64,000 nt of DNA from Streptomyces sp. V3I8 (GCF_030817535.1 NZ_JAUSZL010000003.1:93952-157951); one strand, 5' to 3'. Counted from the first letter of the stretch, positions 14,765 to 23,452 are shown. A program made the numbers and translations. Notes: generated from the sequence alone by a model not told the origin.

Positions 14765-15268
14765 ATGCACTCCCCGCACCACCAGTCCCCACCGCCACTG
14801 GGAGACCTACGATATCTGTCCTACCGGCAGGCTTATGTCGGGGTCCCGGAGAGTGTCCCCCTCGCGCGGGGGCATTTTGCCCGAGTGTCCAAGAACAGCG
14901 GACTCGACCCGGCCATCGCTGATATGGCGCTGCTGGTCCTGTCCGAGATGGTGACCAACGTTGTCAGCCATCTGGGCTGCAGGTATCTCGTCAGCGTCTC
15001 CGTCGTCGGCATGTATCAGCGCCGGGTCCGGATCGAGGTCTACGACCCCGTCTCGGACCGCATCCCCGTCATGCCCCCCAAGGGCGGCATCGTGGACGGC
15101 GACGCCGACGGCGGCCGGGGGCTCGGCATCATCGTCATGCTCTCGGCCCACTGCGGCGTCACGCCGGACGCCAACGGAAAAATCGTCTGGGCCGAACTGG
15201 ACCTGACCGAGGCCGACGTCAGCGCCGCCCCGGCCCCCTGCGGAGGAGGCGCCCCTGTCTCTCGCTGA
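14765..15268 (+). CDS. RsbW-like ATP-binding protein (HATPase_c)
   Basis: 167 aa from ATG 14765, best spaced from GGGAG; ATG 14759 is also possible. The N box is SEMVTNVVSH (E61, N65) and the G box is DGGRGLG (from D115), with a conserved core strand between them. The fold is that of anti-sigma-type serine kinases. Streptomyces pairs such ATPases with XRE/DUF397 genes. No separate anti-anti-sigma partner is seen. Confidence 0.75.
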   Translation: MHSPHHQSPPPLGDLRYLSYRQAYVGVPESVPLARGHFARVSKNSGLDPAIADMALLVLSEMVTNVVSHLGCRYLVSVSVVGMYQRRVRIEVYDPVSDRIPVMPPKGGIVDGDADGGRGLGIIVMLSAHCGVTPDANGKIVWAELDLTEADVSAAPAPCGGGAPVSR

Positions 15269-15293
15269 GCACAGCCGAGGACCGACGAGCCCA

Positions 15294-15323
15294 TTGTCAG
15301 CGCACTGATGAGTGCGCTACGGT
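15294..15323 (+). promoter_or_regulatory. Operator-promoter copy 1 (for 15472)
   Basis: -35 TTGTCA, spacer containing CGCACT-GATG-AGTGCG, -10 TACGGT. The core is flanked by extra perfect 10-bp arms GACGAGCCCA (15284-15293) and TGGGCTCGTC (15323-15332), which enlarge the dyad. Confidence 0.65.
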
Positions 15324-15471
15324 GGGCTCGTCGTCGTCAGGGGCTGCACAAGGGCTCCCCGGCGGCGGCCCGTTCGGATAGCTTGTACCCGCCACGCGTC
15401 CACCCCGCCAATCCAGCGGACGCCAGCAGGAGACACCCGCCAGCCTCCCGCCACCACGTCAGGAGTCCCTC

Positions 15472-16551
15472 ATGGACCCCGTCGACCTTGAGCAGCTTCT
15501 CTACGAACTGCGCTCCGTCCACGCCGAGACCGTCACCATCCCGCCCGCCATGCTCACCCCCGGCTGCGTCCTCGCCGGAGGATCGTGGGACCACCACGTC
15601 GTCACCGCCGCCATGCCGGTCGGCTCCGCCCGCTCCGCCATCACCCTGCGGCACCTGCACGGCGGCCACAACGCCGTACGTCACCACGAGGCCGACGACC
15701 ACGTCACCATCTACCGCGCCCAGCTCCTGGCCCGCGAGGTCCCCCGCGTGCCGACCGTGCCGCGCTGCGAGGTCCCCAGGGCGCCGAAGGTCGGAGACCG
15801 GGTCTTCCAGCACTTCCACACGGTGGGACGCCTCGGCGAAGGCAGGTTCTACGAGTTCAACAGCTCCGGCCTGTGGCAGCAGGTCATCGACTCCGTCGAG
15901 AACGGCAAGCCCCGCACGACCGTGAAGACCTACCCGATGGGCATCCAGCACATCGTCGGCAACCTCCGCGAGCCCGACCCGATGAGCTGGTACAGCTACC
16001 TCCCCGCCGACCACCGCCCCTTCCTCTACGTGGACGGCCGCCCGCTGCCCGCCCGCACCGTGACCGAGCTGATCGTCGGCGATGTGATCCGTCTCCCCGG
16101 CGGAGGCAGGCTCCAGATCACCGACGTCCGCCGCCGCTCCTCGGCCACCACCATCACCGTGGCGCTGCTGAAGAAGTCGATCCACCCCATGCGCCACTTC
16201 ATGTGGGACCGCTCCGAGGGCGCCACCGCCGAGCACCACGACTCGGGGCGCACCCGCAGCCTGTACCCCACCGAGCCGCGCGAGGACGAGTTGGCCACCG
16301 CGCTGGAGCTGCAGCCCGGGGACACCGCCATCACCGCCTGGAACCGCCCCTTCAGCGCCGTGGCGTACATCGAAGACGTCTTCGGCCAGCCGCTGCGGGC
16401 GACGATGCACGTCCACTCCACGACCACCGACGGCCGCGAGCAGCGCGCCGTCATTGGCCTGACGAAGTCGTACCTCATCCTGCGCCGCCGCCGCCCCGGC
16501 CGCCACGCCTACGCCCCGGCAACGGATCTCGCCGCCAGGGCCCACGGGTGA
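15472..16551 (+). CDS. Hypothetical protein, first regulon gene
   Basis: 359 aa with beta-rich composition. A central region, VGDRVFQHFHTVGRLGEGRFYEFNSSG and onwards, and a later pair (VTELIVGDVIRLPGGG, LELQPGDT) suggest small barrel modules, as in several neighbours. Its end overlaps the GTG of the next gene. No function recognised. Confidence 0.5.
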   Translation: MDPVDLEQLLYELRSVHAETVTIPPAMLTPGCVLAGGSWDHHVVTAAMPVGSARSAITLRHLHGGHNAVRHHEADDHVTIYRAQLLAREVPRVPTVPRCEVPRAPKVGDRVFQHFHTVGRLGEGRFYEFNSSGLWQQVIDSVENGKPRTTVKTYPMGIQHIVGNLREPDPMSWYSYLPADHRPFLYVDGRPLPARTVTELIVGDVIRLPGGGRLQITDVRRRSSATTITVALLKKSIHPMRHFMWDRSEGATAEHHDSGRTRSLYPTEPREDELATALELQPGDTAITAWNRPFSAVAYIEDVFGQPLRATMHVHSTTTDGREQRAVIGLTKSYLILRRRRPGRHAYAPATDLAARAHG

Positions 16552-16850
16552 ACGATGTCCGGGTGAAGTACGAGAGGGGCCGCCGCCTCCTCGGCGGCCC
16601 CTCCTCGCCCATCCACTTCGCCTACGTCCAGCCCGGCCTGTACGAGAGCGACAACCTCGGCGACCCGGAGGGCGAGCCCCTGCGCTACCACCTGCGCCGC
16701 CTGGGCCGCAACCACTTCGAGGGCATCGAGGAGACCGGCTGGTACGTCACCGGCGGCGACCTGGTGCGCGAGTGGTGCGCCGTCGGCGTCGAGGACGCCG
16801 TCGAGGTCGCGAACCGGCACCTCATCCCCCTGCACTTGCCAACGCACTGA
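16548..16850 (+). CDS. Small hypothetical protein
   Basis: 100 aa from GTG overlapping the previous stop. It has a beta-rich sequence with many aromatic residues (YESDNLG, GWYVTGGDLVREW). Its TGA stop lies inside the palindrome of operator-promoter copy 2 (CACTGA), so gene end and operator are physically merged. Confidence 0.5.
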   Translation: MNDVRVKYERGRRLLGGPSSPIHFAYVQPGLYESDNLGDPEGEPLRYHLRRLGRNHFEGIEETGWYVTGGDLVREWCAVGVEDAVEVANRHLIPLHLPTH

Positions 16851-16865
16851 TCAGTGCGCTAGGTT
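16836..16865 (+). promoter_or_regulatory. Operator-promoter copy 2 (for 16907)
   Basis: -35 TTGCCA, 18-base spacer with CGCACT-GATC-AGTGCG, -10 TAGGTT. Outer arms TTGCCAA and TTGGCAA extend the dyad. The stop codon of the upstream gene is inside the palindrome. Confidence 0.75.
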
Positions 16866-16906
16866 GGCAATGCCCGCCAGGAACCACCACGAGGAGCACC
16901 CCCGCC

Positions 16907-17374
16907 ATGGGCCCCAAGCACTACCCCACCCAGGAAGACATACTCTCCGCGCTCTCCGGCCAGGACCGCCCCTTCACCACCGGTGACATCACCTACGGGG
17001 TCGCCGTCCTGCACTTCGACTCCCCCGGCAGCGTCGAGGCCGCGCGGAAGCTCGTCAGCCCCTACGGCATCAACGCCGTCGTCAGCGAGATGGCCAACAG
17101 CGGCGCCCTCGTCGGCCGCCCCGGCCGCGACTGGCGGGGCCCGCGCCCCAAGCGCGCCGGGAACACCAAGCGCCGACTGAGCACCGTCTACTACGCGCTG
17201 CCCGCGACCGCCGCCGCCTGGGACGACAAGGGCCGCGCGGAGGACGCCGAGCGGCGCAACGCCCGCGCCCACGAGCGCGCCGTGGCCGCTGTCGTCGCTG
17301 CCCACCAGGACGAGTACAGCAAGCACTACCAGGCCGTCATCACCCAGCTCCTCGCCGAGGACGGCGGACGATGA
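16907..17374 (+). CDS. Winged-helix-like protein, paralogue of 17635
   Basis: 155 aa from ATG 16907 with a GAGGAG site. The N-terminal half (TQEDILSALS, then VSEMANSGALVGRPGRDWRG) fits a winged-helix layout. A C-terminal helix (HQDEYSKHYQAVITQLL) matches the end of 17635-18087. The two are probably duplicated DNA-binding-like proteins. The gene ends beside an 8-codon frame (17371-17397) that overlaps the genes on both sides and could aid translational coupling. Confidence 0.5.
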   Translation: MGPKHYPTQEDILSALSGQDRPFTTGDITYGVAVLHFDSPGSVEAARKLVSPYGINAVVSEMANSGALVGRPGRDWRGPRPKRAGNTKRRLSTVYYALPATAAAWDDKGRAEDAERRNARAHERAVAAVVAAHQDEYSKHYQAVITQLLAEDGGR

Positions 17375-17393
17375 CCCTCTACCGCGAGATCAC

Positions 17394-17666
17394 GTGAGCG
17401 CCGAGGTCTGCGGGGCGCCCCACGAGGAGCGCCCTGGCGTCGCATGTGACCGCGAGGCCCACCAGATGGCAGGCTTTCACCGCAACCGTGCGGCAGGGCT
17501 CGTCTGGGCGGCCGGAGCGCTGCCCGAGCCCCCGCCGACCGGCCGGGCCGCGCTGGCCTCCATGGCCGTCCGTACGAACCGCTCCGGACGCACCGGGGCG
17601 CCCGCCGACGCCGTTACCACCTGGAAGGACAGCCATGCCCCAGGCGCACCACCGAGCCACCCGTGA
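17394..17666 (+). CDS. Small hypothetical protein with Cys pair
   Basis: 90 aa from GTG 17394. The start (AEVCGAPHEERPGVACDREAHQMAGF) resembles small phage proteins with CxxP..C zinc sites, here with two Cys and two His. The remainder is Pro/Ala-rich. It overlaps the next gene by 32 bases. Confidence 0.4.
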   Translation: MSAEVCGAPHEERPGVACDREAHQMAGFHRNRAAGLVWAAGALPEPPPTGRAALASMAVRTNRSGRTGAPADAVTTWKDSHAPGAPPSHP

Positions 17667-18087
17667 GGACGTGTTGGAGGTCTTCGCCGACAGCGGACGG
17701 GCGCACTACAAGATGCGTCGCCGTCCGCTGTCGGCGCCCGAGATCCGGCGTGCCGTCGAGGACGTGCAGGGGGGAACGGTGGCCGACTACCCCTTTCGGA
17801 AGCTCCTGAATGCACTGGTCGCCGACGGATCCCTCACCTCCCGCCATGGGGGCGGCTGGAGGGGTCTGGCCCCGTCCATGTACGACGTGCGGCCGAACGT
17901 GACCTACTACACCCGTGCGGACGTCCTGGCCGAGTGGGAGAAGGCCCGCGCCGACGCCAAGACGGCAGCCCTGGAGGAGCAGGCCAACCAGTACGCGAGA
18001 GGCTTTCTCGTCGAGCGTCACCGCGACGAGTACGAGGCCCTGAAGGCCGAGTTCTACACCGAGTTGGAGAAGGAGCAGGGCAAGTGA
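17635..18087 (+). CDS. Winged-helix-like protein, paralogue of 16907
   Basis: 150 aa. The N-terminus has ATREDVLEVFADSGR, followed by PLSAPEIRRAV and LLNALVADGSLTSRHGGGW, a good winged-helix pattern ending in the wing. The C-terminus has the helix RHRDEYEALKAEFYTELEKE. Its stop overlaps the DUF262 gene's GTG, so both are made together. Confidence 0.5.
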   Translation: MPQAHHRATREDVLEVFADSGRAHYKMRRRPLSAPEIRRAVEDVQGGTVADYPFRKLLNALVADGSLTSRHGGGWRGLAPSMYDVRPNVTYYTRADVLAEWEKARADAKTAALEEQANQYARGFLVERHRDEYEALKAEFYTELEKEQGK

Positions 18088-18659
18088 GTATCGAAGAGGG
18101 TTCGTTGCAGACGACCGAGCCGCTGCGTGAGCTGCATCTGAACGGGCTGAACATGAACGTCGGCTCGCTGGTCGGCTGGGCTCATCAGGGCATGGTCGAC
18201 TTCGACCCGCCGTACCAGCGTCAGCCGGTGTGGGGGATCCGTCGCCGTCAGCAGCTGATCCGCTCCCTCCTCATGGGCCTGCCGGTCGGCGCCATCACCG
18301 TCAACCGGCGCGATCACTCGGAGTTCCGGGCGCCCGGTCACGTCCCGAACGTGTCACCGCCGTTCGCCGTCATCGACGGCAAGCAGCGGTGGCAGACCCT
18401 CGTGATGTTCAGGGACGACGAGTTCCCCGTGCCGCGCTCCTGGTTCCCAGAGGAGGCGCTGTCGGCCGTGTACGAGGAGAACGCCGACGGCGCATGGGTG
18501 CGGTACTCCATGCTCGCCATGCGGGGGCGGACCGACGTCGACATGCCTGCGATCGCCTTCAACGAGGCCCGCTTGGCCTCGGTCGAGGCGGAGGCGGAAC
18601 TGTTCGACCTGATCAACTTCGGCGGCGTGCCCCAGGGTGAGGCCGACGACGACCGCTGA
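18084..18659 (+). CDS. DUF262-domain protein
   Basis: 191 aa from GTG overlapping the previous stop. It contains DPPYQRQPVWGIRRRQQLIRS and, later, AVIDGKQRWQTL, the signature of DUF262. That domain forms the N-terminal ParB/NTP-binding-like part of GmrSD-type modification-dependent nucleases. The nuclease half (DUF1524, His-Asn-His) is absent, so this is a stand-alone domain. A role in DNA sensing or anti-phage/anti-host function is possible. It is the last gene of the copy-2 transcript. Confidence 0.7.
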   Translation: MSIEEGSLQTTEPLRELHLNGLNMNVGSLVGWAHQGMVDFDPPYQRQPVWGIRRRQQLIRSLLMGLPVGAITVNRRDHSEFRAPGHVPNVSPPFAVIDGKQRWQTLVMFRDDEFPVPRSWFPEEALSAVYEENADGAWVRYSMLAMRGRTDVDMPAIAFNEARLASVEAEAELFDLINFGGVPQGEADDDR

Positions 18660-18680
18660 ATGTCAGCCCCTGCGCGTACG

Positions 18681-18711
18681 GTGGCGCCCGGCCGGTGAGG
18701 CCGGGCGCCAC
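18681..18711 (+). terminator. Terminator
   Basis: Perfect 13-bp arms (GTGGCGCCCGGCC and complement) with a 5-base loop after the DUF262 gene. Confidence 0.65.
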
Positions 18712-18729
18712 TGGCGTTTCCTCACCCGC

Positions 18730-18758
18730 TTGCAACGCACTGATCAGTGCGCTAGGTT
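18730..18758 (+). promoter_or_regulatory. Operator-promoter copy 3 (for 18787)
   Basis: -35 TTGCAA, 17-base spacer with CGCACT-GATC-AGTGCG, -10 TAGGTT. A GGAGG ribosome site follows close to the start. Confidence 0.75.
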
Positions 18759-18786
18759 GGCGTCATAGCCCGCCGAGGAGGAGCGA

Positions 18787-19617
18787 ATGACGACCGACAG
18801 GACCACGATGGACGACGTCCGCAGGGTCACCCCGCAGCAGCTCACGAAAATGACTCCCCCGCAGATCGATCGGCTGAACGCCTGCCTGTCCGGAGAGTAC
18901 GAGCGCCTCGATGGCGAGCGTGACCGCGAGTGGGAACGGCTCTATTCGGCCGTCGGCGAGCAGAAGGAGAAGGTCGGCCGCCGTCAGGCCTATCTCCTTC
19001 GCCGGGACGAGCTGGAGGAGAAGGCCCGCGCGATCCTCGCCGCCCCGCCCGCCGAACCCCCCTCGCACCTGAAGCGGTACGACTTCATGCTGACCGCCGA
19101 GAAGTACACCGCGAGGATCGGTGAAGTCCTCGGCAAGATCGACGCCATCGGCGACAAGGTCCAGGAGCTGAACCGGAAGGTACGCCCCAAGCTCACCGAG
19201 GAGTGGGACCTCCGGGGCGGCTGGTCGCGCTTCTTCCTGGTAAATAACACGAACGGGCACATCCACAAGACCACCAGCCCCGTCGGCTGCCACACGCTGC
19301 ACTGGAACACGGACATCGGCTGGCTTCCCGACCTGTCCGGTCTGACCGAGGCCGACGCAGTCAAGGCGCACGGCACCATCCTGTGCTCGGTCTGCTTCCC
19401 GTCGGCCCCCGTTGAGTGGACCGTGGGCAAGGCCCCCGCTGACACGGAGTGCCCCGGCTCACGCCAGTTCGTCAAACTCGATTCCTCCATGGCGCGCCGC
19501 ATGTCGAAGTTCGCCACGTGCCCCGAGTGCGGAAAAACGGGCGTCAGTGTCAGCTCCGCATGGAATCTGCGCAAGCACGACCGGCCGGAGCCCGCTTCGG
19601 CAAAAACCGACAGCTGA
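18787..19617 (+). CDS. Hypothetical protein with coiled coil and zinc sites
   Basis: 276 aa. Residues 20-135 are coiled coil. The second half has HIHKTTSPVGCHTLHWNTDIGW, LCSVCFPSAP and a C-terminal ATCPECGKTGVSV zinc ribbon. The central part resembles a small domain common in actinophage proteins. No enzyme motif is seen. Confidence 0.55.
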   Translation: MTTDRTTMDDVRRVTPQQLTKMTPPQIDRLNACLSGEYERLDGERDREWERLYSAVGEQKEKVGRRQAYLLRRDELEEKARAILAAPPAEPPSHLKRYDFMLTAEKYTARIGEVLGKIDAIGDKVQELNRKVRPKLTEEWDLRGGWSRFFLVNNTNGHIHKTTSPVGCHTLHWNTDIGWLPDLSGLTEADAVKAHGTILCSVCFPSAPVEWTVGKAPADTECPGSRQFVKLDSSMARRMSKFATCPECGKTGVSVSSAWNLRKHDRPEPASAKTDS

Positions 19618-19621
19618 CCCA

Positions 19622-19652
19622 CGAGCCCGCCCCCTCACCGGGGGCGGGCTCG
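19622..19652 (+). terminator. Terminator
   Basis: CGAGCCCGCCCC pairs with GGGGCGGGCTCG across a 7-base loop, immediately before operator-promoter copy 4. Confidence 0.6.
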
Positions 19653-19657
19653 CCCGC

Positions 19658-19687
19658 TAGACAGCGCACTGACTAGTGCGCTAGGTT
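19658..19687 (+). promoter_or_regulatory. Operator-promoter copy 4 (for 19716)
   Basis: -35 TAGACA, spacer with CGCACT-GACT-AGTGCG, -10 TAGGTT. A GAGGAGG ribosome site lies before the GTG. Confidence 0.75.
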
Positions 19688-19715
19688 GGCGCTATAGCCC
19701 GCCGAGGAGGAACAC

Positions 19716-20891
19716 GTGAACGCCGAGAAGTCACCCCGCCCCGCCGCTGGCAAGCCGCCGTCGGTCACCGCCGTGATCAAGTTCCTCAAGTCCGCCGGTT
19801 TCCAGCACGCCCGTTACGCCGAGTCGCTGTCACAGGGAGGCGCGGCGGGGGCGAAAGTGCGCGCCCACCACATGGGGAAGGTGTCCGTCACCTGGAGCGA
19901 GGGGGACAAAGAGTTTTTCAGGAGAATGGCGGACCTCGGCCACACGAGCGTGGCAGGAGTGCCGGTACACCCGGACACCGAGCAGCACGCCCGGGAGTAC
20001 GCCGAAGCTCTCTCGCCGCGATACAGCGTGCATATCCACGACGGCACCACTGTCTACCTCGACGCCCGCGAGACCCTCCCCGTCCGGCCCAAGGGCGTGC
20101 CCACCGCCATCACGGTGCGGAAGGCGCTTGCTGCGGCAGGGGCTGCCAGAGCTTCCGAGATGTTCATGGTCGTCTCCGTCGTCGACCAGCCCGATCACAC
20201 CCGCGTCGCAGTCCTTGAAGGAGAGCGCCTCGACGCGGTCCGGAAGGCTCTGGAGGCCGAGGGGTGGACCTTCGAGACCGGCGAGGCCATCGAGCACTAC
20301 TTCATCAAGATCACAGGCTCCACGCCCGACCGCCCGGCCCGCCTGCGCAAGCTCCGCGCCGCGCGTGCCGCCAAGGAGGAACGCAAGAGCGTGGAGGCCA
20401 AGTTCCTCCAGCGGGTACGGGCGGCCGATGCGCCCCAGAAGGAGCCCTCCCCGGTCGGTTCGTATGTCGCGTGGGCCGAAGGCCCCCAGGAGCGCACCGA
20501 GCACGGCTACGTCATGGCCGAGCGTGACAGCGAGGCCCTTGTGCTCGGGCTGGACGGGGGCTTTCGGCAGATGCCCGCCGACATCCCCGAGACCGTGTCC
20601 GAGGAGCCCCAGGCGCCCGCCGCCGTGCGGGACGGCAAGGGGCGCGTATTCAGGGTCGGCCAGCGTGTCAGCCTCCGCACGCGGGACGGCTTCTTGGAGT
20701 TCGGCGAGATCACCGAGTTCGGCAAGCTCGACGACGGCACCCAAACGCTCACCTTCACCGCCGACACCCGGCAGTTGGCCCCGATCTCCCGCCCGATCAA
20801 GGGTGTTCCCCCGAGAAGGGAGAAGATCCGGCCGATTGACCCGCCCCGGATCAGCCGAGTAGCCCTCGACAAGCGGATCAACCCCGCCTGA
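19716..20891 (+). CDS. Hypothetical protein
   Basis: 391 aa from GTG 19716. Two repeated units of about 60 residues begin VIKFLKSAGFQHAR and VRKALAAAGAARAS, each followed by strands and YAEALSPR- or ALEAEGWTF-like helices, suggesting an internal duplication. The C-terminal third has VGSYVAWAEGPQERTEHGYV and a final GQRVSLRTRDG barrel-like stretch. No function recognised. Confidence 0.5.
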   Translation: MNAEKSPRPAAGKPPSVTAVIKFLKSAGFQHARYAESLSQGGAAGAKVRAHHMGKVSVTWSEGDKEFFRRMADLGHTSVAGVPVHPDTEQHAREYAEALSPRYSVHIHDGTTVYLDARETLPVRPKGVPTAITVRKALAAAGAARASEMFMVVSVVDQPDHTRVAVLEGERLDAVRKALEAEGWTFETGEAIEHYFIKITGSTPDRPARLRKLRAARAAKEERKSVEAKFLQRVRAADAPQKEPSPVGSYVAWAEGPQERTEHGYVMAERDSEALVLGLDGGFRQMPADIPETVSEEPQAPAAVRDGKGRVFRVGQRVSLRTRDGFLEFGEITEFGKLDDGTQTLTFTADTRQLAPISRPIKGVPPRREKIRPIDPPRISRVALDKRINPA

Positions 20892-20900
20892 ACAGCCCTC

Positions 20901-20928
20901 CAGGGCCCGCCCGCCCGGCGGGCCCTGG
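20901..20928 (+). terminator. Terminator
   Basis: AGGGCCCGCC pairs with GGCGGGCCCT around a short loop after the 19716 gene. Confidence 0.5.
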
Positions 20929-20946
20929 CCGCTTTCCGCCATCCGC

Positions 20947-20976
20947 TAGACAGCGCACTGATCAGTGCGCTAGGTT
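20947..20976 (+). promoter_or_regulatory. Operator-promoter copy 5 (for 21006)
   Basis: -35 TAGACA, spacer with CGCACT-GATC-AGTGCG, -10 TAGGTT. An AAGGAGG site precedes the GTG. Confidence 0.75.
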
Positions 20977-21005
20977 GGGCACAACAGCCCGCCAAGGAGG
21001 ACCAC

Positions 21006-22769
21006 GTGAACAACGGAACCGGCTCGATCCACTTGCAGGGAGTCGGCCGCGTGCCCGCCGTCCCGGCCAGCGCACTGACCGTCGGAGACCAGCTCATGTA
21101 CAACGGGGGCAGCGTCGCCCAGATCACCAAGATCGTGGACGCCTCCGCGCACTTCCTCAAGATCACGCAGGTGAGCCCGAAGGACGGGACGGAGCACCTC
21201 CGCAAGATCAAGAAGACGAGTCTCACCGCCCGCGTGCCTGCCGAGCATCGCCGTCCCCTGGGCCACGACGCCCCGGCGACCGCCTACCGCGCCCAGGTCC
21301 GTGCCCCCGAGCACGGCCAGTGGGTCACCGTGAGCCACGGCGCCACGGCCGAGAAGGCCGCGAGCGACCAGAGCAACTACCACCCCGCCTACTTCGCGTC
21401 CGTTCTGCTCGACAACCACGGACTCGGCTGGAGCCGAGAGAACCCCGACGGCCGCGCCGCCAGCGTCAAGGCCATGACGGACGGCGAGACCCTCACTGCC
21501 GCCGACGGCCACAGCTTCCGCATCCTGCCCCCCGAGCAGCCCCAGACGCCCGCCCGCCGCGTCGTCGAGGGCGTCGTGATCACCCACGACGACACCTCGT
21601 CCGGCACGGAGCCCAAGCACAGTGCCGACCCCGACGCCCGCGCCGCCGTCGAACTGTTCACCGCCGCCGGGCACACCCCCGCCGAACTGACCGGCGACTA
21701 CGACCCCGAGACCAGCACCGCGAACGGCTTCCTTGTCGTCCCGCGCGGCGCCGGATCCGTGTACGTCTACCACCTCGTGGACGGCAAAATGCAGCCCGAG
21801 GACTCGAACGCCGGGTACTGGCCCCAGTCCCGGGAGTACCGGCGCCTGTTCCGCGACGCCCCGGGCTGGGAGGTCCGCAACCGCGCGGGCGCCAGCGCCC
21901 AGGCTCAGCGCATCGAGGAGCCGTCCGCCCCCACCCGGCTCGCACCGGGCGCCCTCGTGAGCCACACCGCCCAGGAGTGGGCCCACAGCAAGGCGACGGC
22001 CGTCGTCGTCGGCGTGACGCGAGAGCACCACGACGGAACGTGCGAGTACGCGGTCATGGCAGGCCAGGAGTTCGCACGCCGCATCGGAGAGGACAACCCC
22101 ATGACGCGCGAGACCGAATGGAACTCCGCCCGCACCAGGCCCATCGAGGGACCCCGGGCGGCCGTCGAGGGCGCCGACATCGAGAGCAAGATCGTTCGCA
22201 GCGTGCTGGACAGTTCCCGGCGAGAGGAGATCATCGAGACTGCCCGGAACCCTAAGCTGACGCGTCTGGCCTCCGCCGTTGCCCGCGTCGCCGACCACCT
22301 CTCGCCCGAGGAGCGGAACGCCGCCGACTGGCACCGGGTGCGCCTGGCCCTCCTGGCGCGAGGGCGCTTCGATGTCGTCGTCACCTCCAACAAGCCCGAG
22401 TACACGGCCCGCAGGGGCGTGGCGTGCATCATCACCCACGTCGCCTATGCGGACGCCGTCGAGTCCCGCCGTAAGGAGTCTCAAGAAGAGGGGTACTACG
22501 CCCAGGTCTACTACGGGGAAACACGCCTGCGGGTGACCGAGGAGAACTTGCGTATCTCGCTCGCCCTGGGGGTCCGGGAGTCCGCCCGGCCGCGCTTCGA
22601 GGTTCGCAGGGTCAGCCCGTACTACTTCGGGGTGTGGGACGCCCGCACGGACCTGTGGGCGTCCGTCTCCGAGCGCCGTGAGCAGTGCGAGGAGGGCGCC
22701 ACGGGGCTGAACTCCGGACGGCTGGAGCTGGACGACCTTGGCAGGATCAAGGGTCCCGACAGCCTCTGA
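21006..22769 (+). CDS. Large multi-module hypothetical protein
   Basis: 587 aa from GTG 21006. The start holds a small barrel-like unit (ALTVGDQLMYNGGSVAQITKI). Residues 180-310 repeat a helix-strand unit (AVELFTAAGHTPAELTGDY..). Residues 330-360 hold GALVSHTAQEWAHSKATAVVVGV. Several such units recur in other regulon genes, pointing to a shared family of modular proteins. No catalytic motif recognised. Confidence 0.5.
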   Translation: MNNGTGSIHLQGVGRVPAVPASALTVGDQLMYNGGSVAQITKIVDASAHFLKITQVSPKDGTEHLRKIKKTSLTARVPAEHRRPLGHDAPATAYRAQVRAPEHGQWVTVSHGATAEKAASDQSNYHPAYFASVLLDNHGLGWSRENPDGRAASVKAMTDGETLTAADGHSFRILPPEQPQTPARRVVEGVVITHDDTSSGTEPKHSADPDARAAVELFTAAGHTPAELTGDYDPETSTANGFLVVPRGAGSVYVYHLVDGKMQPEDSNAGYWPQSREYRRLFRDAPGWEVRNRAGASAQAQRIEEPSAPTRLAPGALVSHTAQEWAHSKATAVVVGVTREHHDGTCEYAVMAGQEFARRIGEDNPMTRETEWNSARTRPIEGPRAAVEGADIESKIVRSVLDSSRREEIIETARNPKLTRLASAVARVADHLSPEERNAADWHRVRLALLARGRFDVVVTSNKPEYTARRGVACIITHVAYADAVESRRKESQEEGYYAQVYYGETRLRVTEENLRISLALGVRESARPRFEVRRVSPYYFGVWDARTDLWASVSERREQCEEGATGLNSGRLELDDLGRIKGPDSL

Positions 22770-22811
22770 CCAGCGTAAACACGTTCCGTGGTGCCAACCT
22801 TCACACCAGAG

Positions 22812-22841
22812 TTGCCAGCGCACTGATTAGTGCGCTAGGTT
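22812..22841 (+). promoter_or_regulatory. Operator-promoter copy 6 (for 22883)
   Basis: -35 TTGCCA, spacer with CGCACT-GATT-AGTGCG, -10 TAGGTT. A GTGGTGCCAACC block upstream (about 22789-22800) is complementary to GGTTGGCACCAC over the -10 region, so the whole promoter can sit inside a larger hairpin. Confidence 0.75.
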
Positions 22842-22882
22842 GGCACCACGCCAAGCAGGAACCGCCACACGAGGAGCACCGA

Positions 22883-23413
22883 ATGCGCATCACCGCCGAC
22901 CACGTCAAGGAACTGGCCAACCTCCACGGGGACAACGTCCTCGTCCCGCAGGGCGAAGAGGGCACGCCGTGGGTCATCTCCACCCAGAACCAGCACTACC
23001 GGGGCGCTCATACCGTCATCGCCACCAGCGAGCAGGTCACGGACCTGGCCCTTGACGCCGACTTCGACGAGGACGGCGACCTGACCGACGAGGCGGCCGA
23101 GCGCATCGCCCGCAAGCTCAGTGAGACCCCCCGCGAGGAGGCCAGGGGGTACGCCCGGGGCATGGCCCAGCACGACGACGGCACCCGCCGCATGGCCGAG
23201 GGCACCGCCCGCTCGATCCTGGGCAAGGTCACCGCCGCGCGGGACGAGCTGAAGGCGTGGGAGGGCGAACACCGCAACGTAGCCGACTGGCGCGTCAACG
23301 ATGCCCTTGAGGGACTGAGCAAGGCCCGCAGGGCGCTGGACTACCTCCTCGCCGACACCGACCCCGAGGGCGACGCCGCCCGCGCCTCGATGCGCGCCGC
23401 CTTCGGGGAGTAG
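22883..23413 (+). CDS. Helical hypothetical protein
   Basis: 176 aa. The N-terminus has a short barrel-like region (DNVLVPQGEEGTPWVIS) and the rest is acidic helix (DLTDEAAERIARKLSE..LGKVTAARDELKAWEGEH). No domain recognised. Single-gene transcript between copies 6 and 7. Confidence 0.5.
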   Translation: MRITADHVKELANLHGDNVLVPQGEEGTPWVISTQNQHYRGAHTVIATSEQVTDLALDADFDEDGDLTDEAAERIARKLSETPREEARGYARGMAQHDDGTRRMAEGTARSILGKVTAARDELKAWEGEHRNVADWRVNDALEGLSKARRALDYLLADTDPEGDAARASMRAAFGE

Positions 23414-23421
23414 ACCCCCGG

Positions 23422-23452
23422 CGGGCCGCCGGACCCCGCCCGGCGGCCCGCT
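23422..23452 (+). terminator. Terminator
   Basis: GCGGGCCGCCGG and CCGGCGGCCCGC arms with a short loop, ending where copy 7 begins. Confidence 0.55.

Noticed and set aside
20970..22823. Long minus-strand open frame opposite 21006-22769
   Set aside because: Low-complexity Gly/Val/Leu composition typical of antisense frames in GC-rich DNA.
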